A DNA stretch of 56,707 bases. Source: a virus. Positions 40,392 through 46,409 of the stretch are shown here, in pieces (the first letter of the stretch is position 1; each line of letters begins with the position of its first letter). The position numbers and the translations under genes are program-made. Under the pieces are notes generated by a model that made no database searches, was not told the DNA's origin, and saw only the letters and a program-made list of their open reading frames with translations. Where the stretch lies: positions 1-56,707 of the IMG/VR virus record IMGVR_UViG_3300041409_000548; one strand, given 5' to 3'.

Positions 40392-40447
40392 GCACGCAAA
40401 GAGCCCCCCTCGTCCTCTTCGGAGGATGAGGGGGGCTCTTTGCGTGC
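40392..40447. terminator. Bidirectional terminator with UUCG loop
   Basis: A 26-bp stem (one G-T pair) joins 40392-40417 to 40422-40447 around the loop TTCG. The run GCAAAGAG and its complement CTCTTTGC at the stem base give short T stretches on both strands. It separates the end of the late operon from the convergent end of the - strand repressor operon and should stop transcription from both sides. Confidence 0.92.
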
Positions 40448-40455
40448 TGTCCCGT

Positions 40456-40677
40456 TTACCGGACGTCGAGGCCAGTCTTGTCGCGGATCGTCTCGTACGT
40501 CTTCGCGAGCCGGTTCGAACCGGGGTCGGATGCCACGATCGCGATGCCCCCGGGGCCGCTGATGCGCAGGTGCCCCTTGCCAGTCCGGTCTACCGTGCCG
40601 CCCGCCTTGGTGACGGCACGCTCGATGTCGCGGGCCTCCTTGGACCTGCCCCGGCCGGTGCCGCCGCGTGCGCTCAC
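40456..40677 (-). CDS. HicA-like small protein
   Basis: The 73-residue protein has the core of the HicA/dsRBD-like fold: 'IERAVTKAGGTVDRTGKGHL' followed by 'RISGPGGIAIVASD' and a helix 'SNRLAKTYETIRDKTG'. HicA toxins cut mRNA using a conserved His, and 'GKGHL' offers that residue. No HicB partner was found nearby; the upstream GntR-type repressor gene overlaps it by 4 bp, so the pair may form a small operon. Alternatively it is a harmless RNA-binding phage protein. Confidence 0.65.
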   Translation of the reverse strand: MSARGGTGRGRSKEARDIERAVTKAGGTVDRTGKGHLRISGPGGIAIVASDPGSNRLAKTYETIRDKTGLDVR

Positions 40678-41474
40678 GACCCGAGCTCCATCACGTACTG
40701 CAAATCCACCCTGTCCGACGGGATCACGATGTCGCACACCTCCACCACCCGACCCCCCGCCAACATCCGACGCCGCACACACAACACCGGCACACCCTCA
40801 TCGATGTCCAGCTCATCCACCTCATCCAACGCAGGCATCCGCGCCGACACCACCTCCTCCACCGCATCCACCACAACCCCCACCGAATCCAGCTGCGCCA
40901 TCGTCCCCCCCGGCCACGGCTCATTCGCCGGATCCACGATCGGTGTCCCCCCGACATCGCCCATCAGCAGGTAGCTGAACGACCGCCGGTGCGGCTCCAT
41001 CCCCCCGCCCTCATCGAAAAAGAACACGAACGTCCGCCGCAGCAGCGGCGTCAACGGCTCCACCCCGAACGCCCCCGCCAGGTCGTCGTCCGCCCCCACC
41101 ACCGTGGCATGAGCACCCAACTGCCAATCCCGGAACTCGTGCCCATGCGTGAACGGCGCGTCATCACGGGCATCCGCCGGCCGGGACAACTGCGCCCGCT
41201 CGTCTTCGTAGTGCGACGACGCCCGCCGCCGCACCACCCGGTGCGGGCGCACGAACCAGCCCCGGCCCTGCGCCGACGAGATCAGGCCCTCCGACTTGAG
41301 CAGCGTCAACCCCTGCCGCGCGGTCGTCGCCGACACCCCGAACTCCGCCGCCAACGTCTGCTGCGACGGCAGCAGGGCGCCGGGCGGGAACTCCCCGGCG
41401 GTGATGCGTTCGCGGAGCGCGTCGGCGAGTTGCTTGAACGGTGGCCGGTCAGACCTCGGGTTGATGCTCGTCAT
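40674..41474 (-). CDS. GntR-family (UTRA) transcriptional repressor, KorSA-like
   Basis: The 266-residue protein has a GntR winged helix at about 12-75 ('QLADALRERITAGEFPPGAL', 'AEFGVSATTARQGLTLLKSE', 'GRGWFV') and a UTRA-type ligand domain at about 95-260, ending in 'VLCVRRRMLAGGRVVEVCDI'. Repressors of this class (KorSA of pSAM2, KorA/TraR of other plasmids) keep transfer genes silent in actinomycete elements. It is transcribed away from the transfer cluster, with an operator-like palindrome between them, which fits self-regulation and repression of transfer. Confidence 0.88.
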   Translation of the reverse strand: MTSINPRSDRPPFKQLADALRERITAGEFPPGALLPSQQTLAAEFGVSATTARQGLTLLKSEGLISSAQGRGWFVRPHRVVRRRASSHYEDERAQLSRPADARDDAPFTHGHEFRDWQLGAHATVVGADDDLAGAFGVEPLTPLLRRTFVFFFDEGGGMEPHRRSFSYLLMGDVGGTPIVDPANEPWPGGTMAQLDSVGVVVDAVEEVVSARMPALDEVDELDIDEGVPVLCVRRRMLAGGRVVEVCDIVIPSDRVDLQYVMELGS

Positions 41475-41520
41475 CGGCGGGTCCTCTCTGGGCGCGCGTC
41501 AGTAGGTGACGGGAACTTGT

Positions 41521-41540
41521 GCGCCTATTGACATACGCGC
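41521..41540. promoter_or_regulatory. Candidate GntR operator over a -35 element
   Basis: GCGC-CTAT-TGAC-ATAC-GCGC is a near-perfect inverted repeat (outer GCGC and inner TAT/ATA match). It contains TTGACA at 41528-41533, a consensus -35 for rightward transcription. No ideal -10 is seen, the nearest being TCTCAT at 41554-41559, so the spacing is long. Binding here would block the transfer promoter and could control the repressor gene itself. Confidence 0.5.
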
Positions 41541-41597
41541 TTAAGTGGGTGAGTCTCATTGTGGCAGGTGGAGCCGTCGCCCGGAAGGGGCGAGTCG

Positions 41598-41795
41598 ATG
41601 ACCGCAACCGCAGTTCACATCCCGCAGCGCACGTCCGCCCCTTGGTCGGAGGCGTCGCAGCAGCTCGACCGGCTCGTCACGGATGCGTTCCGCCTGCACG
41701 ACGACCACGGGACCGGGACGTGTCCGGTCTGCCACACCAGATTCCCTTGCCCGGTGCTGGTTCGGGCTGACCTGAACCGTTCCCTCCTCACCTAG
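41598..41795 (+). CDS. Small zinc-knuckle protein, first gene of the transfer cluster
   Basis: The 65-residue protein starts at an ATG behind GAAGGGG. It has 'DHGTGTCPVCHTRFPCPV', a three-cysteine zinc-type motif, after a helix 'SEASQQLDRLVTDAFRLHDD'. Proteins like this often come first in actinomycete element operons. A GTG at 41559 in the same frame is a less likely start. Confidence 0.65.
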   Translation: MTATAVHIPQRTSAPWSEASQQLDRLVTDAFRLHDDHGTGTCPVCHTRFPCPVLVRADLNRSLLT

Positions 41796-41804
41796 GAGCC
41801 GACC

Positions 41805-42383
41805 GTGCGTCTGCCCGCGTTCCTCCGCAGGACCGACCCCGAATGGCCTACCGGCCGCGCAGCGCGTCGCGCCCGGCGCAGCTACTTCGCCCGCGAACGC
41901 TCATCCGGGTACGTCCTGGACCAGCTCCTCTCCGCGCTGCCCGACGAGCGGGACGACCTGTACCTCCTGCTCGCCAGCAACGAGCGGGAGTGCGCGGCGC
42001 TGCACGACACCGCGTTCGGCCCGGACGTCCTCACGGACGAGGACGTGGCCGCGGGTGAGTGCACGCTCCCGGCGATGCACGCCTACTCGGCGGCCCTGTT
42101 CTGGCTCCTGGCGGCTGTGGAGGTCCGGGTCGCGGCCGGGGACCGGGTCCCGCCGCCGCTGTCGTGGGCTGGGGTCACCGAGTTCCCCGAGGTGGAGCAG
42201 GCCGCGGCACCCGTGCTCGACCGCATGGTGGCGGCGCCCGAGCGGAGGCTCGACCTGCTGGTGGACCTGCGGCTCGCCGTGTGGGATGTGGTGCCCGGCC
42301 AGGGCGCCGAGGGTCTAGCCGCCGTGACCCCGCCGTGCACCCTGTGGGCGCGGGTTCGCCAGTCGATGACAGAGGCGGCTTGA
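41805..42383 (+). CDS. Hypothetical protein of the transfer cluster
   Basis: The 192-residue, acidic and helical protein starts at a GTG and has 'RAARRARRSYFARERSSGYV' near the N-terminus and 'AYSAALFWLLAAVEVRVAAG' in the middle. No family was recognised. It is spaced 9 bp from the upstream gene and 1 bp from the next, so it is probably co-transcribed. Confidence 0.65.
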   Translation: MRLPAFLRRTDPEWPTGRAARRARRSYFARERSSGYVLDQLLSALPDERDDLYLLLASNERECAALHDTAFGPDVLTDEDVAAGECTLPAMHAYSAALFWLLAAVEVRVAAGDRVPPPLSWAGVTEFPEVEQAAAPVLDRMVAAPERRLDLLVDLRLAVWDVVPGQGAEGLAAVTPPCTLWARVRQSMTEAA

Positions 42384-42384
42384 G

Positions 42385-42642
42385 ATGTCCGCGTTCCGTC
42401 GTCGTGTCGCCGCGCTCCGTCGCGTCGAGGCGCCTCGTCTCCCCGATGTCGCGCTGATCCTCGGCCTCGCGCTCTGCGGGAGCGCTGTGCTGTCGGGTGA
42501 GGATCCGCTGATGTGGGCGGGTGTCGTCCTCCTCGCCACGTTCGGGATCTTCACGCGCCTCTTCCAGTACGTGACCGACCGGGCCGTGACCGCGGAGGCC
42601 CGTGTCGCCGCCCGCGCCGGCCGCCCGTCCGCCGACCTCTAG
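42385..42642 (+). CDS. Small membrane protein of the transfer cluster
   Basis: The 85-residue protein has an Arg-rich N-terminus, two hydrophobic segments ('VALILGLALCGSAVLSG', 'MWAGVVLLATFGIFTRLF') and a helical tail. Small membrane proteins of this kind are common in Spd (spread) clusters of actinomycete plasmids. No closer match was recognised. Confidence 0.62.
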   Translation: MSAFRRRVAALRRVEAPRLPDVALILGLALCGSAVLSGEDPLMWAGVVLLATFGIFTRLFQYVTDRAVTAEARVAARAGRPSADL

Positions 42643-42708
42643 TCGTCCGGCCCCGGCGGTGTGTCCGCACCGGCGTCGGGGCTGGACGCCCAACCTGCAG
42701 GAGAAGAC

Positions 42709-43059
42709 GTGACCGACCTCGACGCGAAGATCCTCGGCCTCCTCATCGGGGGCCGCGACTACCTCGCCCGGCCCGACGTCGAACTGAACCAGGACGGCGG
42801 CTTCTTTGCCGACGACTCCACCAAATGCTGCGGGTTGGGCGCGGTCATGGCGGCTGCGGGATTCCGGCACGTCTGGTCCCTGTACGACGCGACAGGCGTG
42901 CCGTACCGCCTCATCCGCACCGCCCTCGACCGGGCGGTGCCCGAGTCCTCGCCTCACCGGGTGTTCCCCTACTTCAACGACCACATCGCGGAGTCGAAGG
43001 ACGACGTCCTCGCGGTGTTCGACCGGGCGATCGCAGACCTCCGCGCGGCCCAGCTGTGA
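42709..43059 (+). CDS. DUF6197-like protein (copy 1)
   Basis: The 116-residue protein shows the DUF6197 pattern: 'LLIGGRDYLARPDVELNQDG', a Cys pair in 'TKCCGLGAVMAAAG', and 'YFNDHIAESKDDVLAVFDRA' near the end. A paralogue at 52888-53262 shares the last segment almost exactly, also in DNA. The GTG at 42709 has CAGGAGAAG upstream; the in-frame GTG at 42661 is less well placed. The function is unknown. Confidence 0.75.
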   Translation: MTDLDAKILGLLIGGRDYLARPDVELNQDGGFFADDSTKCCGLGAVMAAAGFRHVWSLYDATGVPYRLIRTALDRAVPESSPHRVFPYFNDHIAESKDDVLAVFDRAIADLRAAQL

Positions 43060-43805
43060 CCGCCGGACGTGGCTGGGCGTACACCGGCGTCGCGCTCGGC
43101 GCCGTCACATCCGTCGCCGCGAACATCGCCCACTCCTACGTGCCACCGGCCGGATCGACCTCGGACTTCACCCCGCCCACCGGCTCGGTCATCAGCGCCG
43201 TGTTCTGGCCCGTCGCCCTCGTCGTCGGCATCGAAGTCCTCGCCCGCGCCGCGTGGCCAGCCGAAGCACGCTGGCTGTGGCTCCGCTACGGCGGCCTCGT
43301 CCCCGTGGCCACGGTGGCCGCCGTCGTGTCGTACCTCCACATGTCCGGCCTCCTGGCGTACTACGGCGAGTCGAAGGTGGCCGTCATCCTGGGGCCGCTC
43401 GCGGTCGACGGGCTGATGGTGATGGCCACCGGCGCGCTCATCGCCACCTCGCCGGCCCGGCACCGGACCGCGGTGGCCGGCGGCATGCCCGCACGGGGGG
43501 ACGTGGCCACACCGCCGCCCGTGGCGATCACGGTGCCGGGTCCCGGCACGCTACCTGTGGCCACCCCGGCGCCGGTAGTGGCCACGTCCGAGCCCTGGGT
43601 GGCCACGGAGCCTGAGCCGGTGGCCACGCCGCGGCCAGCCATCCCGGTCACCGACATGGAGAAGGCGGCCAGGGTGGCCGCCGCGAAGGCGAGTGGCCTG
43701 TCGCAGAAAGCCACGGCCGAAGAGACGGGGATCCCGCGGACCACGGTGCGCCGGTACTGGGACACGCCGCACCTGACCGCCGTCCCGAAGGAGGACGCCC
43801 GGTGA
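43056..43805 (+). CDS. DUF2637 / Spd-like membrane protein with C-terminal helix-turn-helix
   Basis: The 249-residue protein has four membrane segments in residues 1-130 ('YTGVALGAVTSVAANIAHSY', 'VISAVFWPVALVVGIEVLAR', 'GGLVPVATVAAVVSYLHMSG', 'LGPLAVDGLMVMATGALIAT'), the DUF2637 pattern of actinomycete elements. A Pro-rich linker with repeated 'VAT' units (150-195) follows, then a helix-turn-helix ('ASGLSQKATAEETGIPRTTV'). Spd-type proteins help transferred DNA spread across septa of mycelium. The DNA encoding the linker carries regularly spaced palindromes. Confidence 0.78.
   Translation: MTAGRGWAYTGVALGAVTSVAANIAHSYVPPAGSTSDFTPPTGSVISAVFWPVALVVGIEVLARAAWPAEARWLWLRYGGLVPVATVAAVVSYLHMSGLLAYYGESKVAVILGPLAVDGLMVMATGALIATSPARHRTAVAGGMPARGDVATPPPVAITVPGPGTLPVATPAPVVATSEPWVATEPEPVATPRPAIPVTDMEKAARVAAAKASGLSQKATAEETGIPRTTVRRYWDTPHLTAVPKEDAR
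43305..43627 (+). repeat. GTGGCCAC palindrome array
   Basis: The exact 8-bp palindrome GTGGCCAC occurs at 43305-43312, 43503-43510, 43557-43564, 43578-43585, 43599-43606 and 43620-43627. The last four start exactly 21 bp apart, two turns of the DNA helix, so they face the same side. In protein they encode 'VAT' units of a linker. Short repeats recognised by the FtsK-like TraB (TRS in clt) are the transfer sites of Streptomyces plasmids, so this is a candidate transfer or partition site. Confidence 0.55.
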
Positions 43806-44026
43806 GCCGCGTCATCACCGACGAGTTCGGCCGGCCCCTCAGCGGGCGCCACACGCTGGCCGAGGAAGCCGCGCTCCGCGCCGGCTTCGTGGAACGGATC
43901 CGGGCCCAGTACCCGGAGCGTTCGGACGACTGGGTGCGGACGTACGCCGAGTACGAACTCGCGATCGAACTGAACAAGCCACCGGCCGCGCCGCGGCAGC
44001 GGCGAGAGGGAGAAGACCTGACATGA
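43802..44026 (+). CDS. Small hypothetical protein of the transfer cluster
   Basis: The 74-residue, charged protein starts at a GTGA overlap. It has 'HTLAEEAALRAGFVERIRAQ' and 'DDWVRTYAEYELAIELNKPP'. It is predicted helical and was not assigned to a family. It overlaps both neighbours by 4 bp. Confidence 0.62.
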   Translation: MSRVITDEFGRPLSGRHTLAEEAALRAGFVERIRAQYPERSDDWVRTYAEYELAIELNKPPAAPRQRREGEDLT

Positions 44027-44208
44027 AGATCCGGCTCCGCAAGTCGATCCCCGTTCTCCCGTTCCTGCGGCTGAACCTGTCCAACTCCGGCATGTCGTGG
44101 ACGTTCCACGCCGGGCCGCTGTCGTACAACACGCGGCGTCGCCGCGGCCGGGCCGACCTGCCGGGCCCGTTCAGCGCGGAAACCGACCGCATCGGAGACG
44201 ACCGGTGA
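44023..44208 (+). CDS. DUF4236-like protein
   Basis: The 61-residue protein begins 'MKIRLRKSIPVLPFLRLNLS' followed by 'NSGMSWTFHAGPLSYNT', the pattern of the DUF4236 N-terminal domain ('RLNLSKSG'). The family is widespread and of unknown function. It overlaps both neighbours by 4 bp. Confidence 0.72.
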   Translation: MKIRLRKSIPVLPFLRLNLSNSGMSWTFHAGPLSYNTRRRRGRADLPGPFSAETDRIGDDR

Positions 44209-44495
44209 CCACCACCGACGCCAAGACCCTCGCCGAGCAGGTCAAGATCCTGCTCCGCAACAACGGCTACACCCTCACCGACAGGTTCCACGTCGACATG
44301 GGCGTCTTCGTCGAGGCCACCGGGATGCCCGGCTGCGCCAAGGTCACCCTCCCGTTCGGGGACGTCGGGTACCGCACGCAGATCAAGCGGGACCTGACCG
44401 CGCTGCTCCGCGGCACGGGCTACACCGTCGCCGCGGGCGGTTTCAGCCTCTCGACTTGCCTGTACGTCCGGGACGGCGCTGGCGGCGACCTGTGA
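44205..44495 (+). CDS. Hypothetical protein of the transfer cluster
   Basis: The 96-residue protein starts at a GTGA overlap. It contains two similar halves around 'LAEQVKILLRNNGYTLTDRF' and 'DLTALLRGTGYTVAAGGF', each a helix, 'GYT' and a strand, so it may be an internal duplication. No family was recognised. Confidence 0.6.
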   Translation: MTTTDAKTLAEQVKILLRNNGYTLTDRFHVDMGVFVEATGMPGCAKVTLPFGDVGYRTQIKRDLTALLRGTGYTVAAGGFSLSTCLYVRDGAGGDL

Positions 44496-44517
44496 ACACC
44501 GCCGCCCCCTTGCCGAA

Positions 44518-44634
44518 CGTCACCCACAGTGTCATCCTCGCGCGCCCGCGCGCGTACCCGTGCGCGTCTGGGCGTTGGACCCGGGCGCGGGTGCCACACC
44601 GGGTGTCACTGTCACTGCCACCGTCACCCACAGT
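44518..44634 (+). repeat. Gap with direct repeat CGTCACCCACAGT
   Basis: The 13-bp sequence occurs at 44518-44530 and 44622-44634, and a related GTCACTGTCAC lies just before the second copy. Between them is a stretch of alternating C and G (44539-44567). The 153-bp gap (44496-44648) divides the transfer cluster, so it may hold a promoter or a binding site for the genes from 44649, which include the translocase. Confidence 0.5.
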
Positions 44635-44648
44635 CACGGAGAACCGCC

Positions 44649-44912
44649 ATGGGCAAAGCTAAGGACTACCTCGTCCGGCTGTACCTCGACGGCTTCGAGC
44701 AGGTCGAGGAGGCGCACAGCCTCGACACCGGCAACGACAACGAGCTCGCCTCGACGCTCCGGCAGATGGTCCGCCGCGTCCGCAACGACAACCGGCTGTC
44801 CGACCGGGAGTACTCCCGGTACGTCATCCACGTGCACGAGGACAGGTCGGGCCGGTACCTGGCCGCGCGCTGCTGGGTGTCGTCGACCGGGGCCGTGCGG
44901 GTGAAGCGGTGA
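44649..44912 (+). CDS. Hypothetical protein of the transfer cluster
   Basis: The 87-residue protein starts at the ATG at 44649 behind CGGAGAA. It has 'MGKAKDYLVRLYLDGFEQVE', a basic helix 'TLRQMVRRVRNDNRLSDREY' and a β-rich end. A small mixed fold that could bind nucleic acid is plausible; no family was recognised. Confidence 0.62.
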   Translation: MGKAKDYLVRLYLDGFEQVEEAHSLDTGNDNELASTLRQMVRRVRNDNRLSDREYSRYVIHVHEDRSGRYLAARCWVSSTGAVRVKR

Positions 44913-45115
44913 CGTCGAACCGGCAGCGGGCCAAGGCCCAGCGCCGCGCCGAGTTCTGGGCGCAGAAGTTCACGCAGGTGCCCGACCCCAAGGGCCGGGC
45001 CGTCGTCGCGTTCGAGCGGCTCCGCGCCACCGTCCCGGCCCACGACCAGGCGTGGACCGAACTGGAGACCACGTTCACCCGGCTCGTCGAGCAGAGAGAG
45101 AGGGCCCGCGCATGA
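44909..45115 (+). CDS. Small basic helical protein
   Basis: The 68-residue protein is very basic at its start ('MTSNRQRAKAQRRAEFWAQK') and helical throughout. It starts at a GTGA overlap and ends in an ATGA overlap with the membrane protein gene. No family was recognised. Confidence 0.6.
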   Translation: MTSNRQRAKAQRRAEFWAQKFTQVPDPKGRAVVAFERLRATVPAHDQAWTELETTFTRLVEQRERARA

Positions 45116-45555
45116 GCGTCGGGCAGGGAATTTCCGCATCGGCGGGGCTGAGCGCCCTCGTCGTCGCCGGGATCATGTGGTTCATCGTCGGCCGGTGGCA
45201 GCCCCGGTACGTCGTCCTCCTCATCGTCGCCGGGATGGCCGGCCTCGCCGGGTCCGGGTTCGGCCAGGGGCTGCACCGCGGCGCGGGGTACGTCGACGGC
45301 AAGGTGTCCGTCGTCGTCGGGCAGTACACGGGCGCCACGATCGTCGGCCTCGTCGCGCTGATCACGCTCGCGGCGGTCACTGTCGGGGTGTTGAAGAACA
45401 AGGTGAGCGGGCGGACACTCGTCGCCGCCCTGGTCCTGCCCGCGGTCGTGACGATGATCCCGGGGGTGTTCGGTCAGGTGGCCACGGCCACCGTGAGCGC
45501 CCTGGCGTCCGGGGTGGGCATGGGCATCGGCGTCCTGTTCGGTGCGGGGGGCTGA
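45112..45555 (+). CDS. Multi-pass membrane protein, SpdB-like
   Basis: The 147-residue protein has four or five hydrophobic segments ('LSALVVAGIMWFIVG', 'YVVLLIVAGMAGLAGSGFG', 'GATIVGLVALITLAAVTVGV', 'LVAALVLPAVVTMIPGVFG'). A polytopic membrane protein one gene before the FtsK-type translocase is the usual place of SpdB in Streptomyces plasmids, where it helps the DNA cross mycelial septa. Similarity is by layout, not by a clear motif. Confidence 0.65.
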   Translation: MSVGQGISASAGLSALVVAGIMWFIVGRWQPRYVVLLIVAGMAGLAGSGFGQGLHRGAGYVDGKVSVVVGQYTGATIVGLVALITLAAVTVGVLKNKVSGRTLVAALVLPAVVTMIPGVFGQVATATVSALASGVGMGIGVLFGAGG

Positions 45556-45558
45556 CCG

Positions 45559-46407
45559 GTGGAACTTCTCATCTTGTTCATCGCCGCCGCGTACGGCCTG
45601 GGCCGCGGTGTGGAGGACGGTGTCGGTGAGGTCCGCGCGTTGTGGCGGGGCGCGCGGGACGCGCACGTGCAGCGCCGCGGCCACCGCCAGACACTCCGCG
45701 GGGGTGGCCGCGGAGGGGTGACCACCCCCGCGGGACCCGGTCGTGGCCACGGCACCGGCCGCAGGGTGGCCAAGGGCGCCGCGGCCACCCTGCACGGCAC
45801 GGCGGCCGCCGCCCGTGCGGCCAACTCGGTCCGCCGGGAGTTCACGGCCGGATGGCGTCGGGGGTGGCCGGAAGGCAAGGAACGCGGCGCCGCGTGGCTC
45901 GGCCGCCAGATGGCCACCCCCGACGTCGACCCCGCACCGGCCACGGACCCCAGCCTGCGCCCGGCCACCCTCGAACCGCGGCCACCCCAGCCACCCACCA
46001 ACCAGCCCACCACCGCACAGAGGAGCGCACCCATGACCACCACCCACACCGAGATCACCAGCATCCCCGCCTACATGCGGGAGTTGGAGGACGACATCAA
46101 GCGGTCCGCGTCGGAGATCGAAGACGCGCAGGCCGGCGCGCAGCGCGCCGCGCAGGACGTCGCGCACATCGACGCCGTGTCCGCGTCCCTCGCGGCCATG
46201 AAGCTCGACCCGGCGACCCTCGCGGAGACCGCCGCACGGCTGGAAACCAAGCTGGCCCGGCGGCAGGCACACCTGGCGCTGCTCGCGGCGGTCGAGGCCG
46301 AGGACGGCGCCAACCAGCAGGCGCTACAGGGCATCCAGGCCAGGCACGGCGCGATCCTCGAGCACGCCGACGTCGTCGCCGACCGCGCCGCCTACCAGGA
46401 CTCCTGA
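45559..46407 (+). CDS. Transfer-associated protein: membrane/basic part plus coiled coil
   Basis: The 282-residue frame has a short hydrophobic start ('MELLILFIAAAYGLGRG'), a basic Gly/Arg/Ala-rich region (40-130), a Pro/Thr-rich linker and a coiled coil (160-282). The coiled coil has its own start at 46033 with a strong ribosome-binding site. The basic part could bind DNA. Its DNA contains more GGCCAC half-palindromes and one full GTGGCCAC (45743-45750). Confidence 0.62.
   Translation: MELLILFIAAAYGLGRGVEDGVGEVRALWRGARDAHVQRRGHRQTLRGGGRGGVTTPAGPGRGHGTGRRVAKGAAATLHGTAAAARAANSVRREFTAGWRRGWPEGKERGAAWLGRQMATPDVDPAPATDPSLRPATLEPRPPQPPTNQPTTAQRSAPMTTTHTEITSIPAYMRELEDDIKRSASEIEDAQAGAQRAAQDVAHIDAVSASLAAMKLDPATLAETAARLETKLARRQAHLALLAAVEAEDGANQQALQGIQARHGAILEHADVVADRAAYQDS
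46033..46407 (+). CDS. Coiled-coil protein from internal start
   Basis: An ATG preceded by GAGGAG at a good distance opens a 124-residue product in the same frame as the longer gene. It contains 'EITSIPAYMRELEDDIKRSA', 'SEIEDAQAGAQRAAQDVAHI' and 'LAETAARLETKLARRQAHLA', a long coiled coil. Proteins of this shape and size stand alone before translocase genes in other actinomycete elements, so this may be the main product. Confidence 0.6.
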   Translation: MTTTHTEITSIPAYMRELEDDIKRSASEIEDAQAGAQRAAQDVAHIDAVSASLAAMKLDPATLAETAARLETKLARRQAHLALLAAVEAEDGANQQALQGIQARHGAILEHADVVADRAAYQDS

Positions 46408-46409
46408 CC

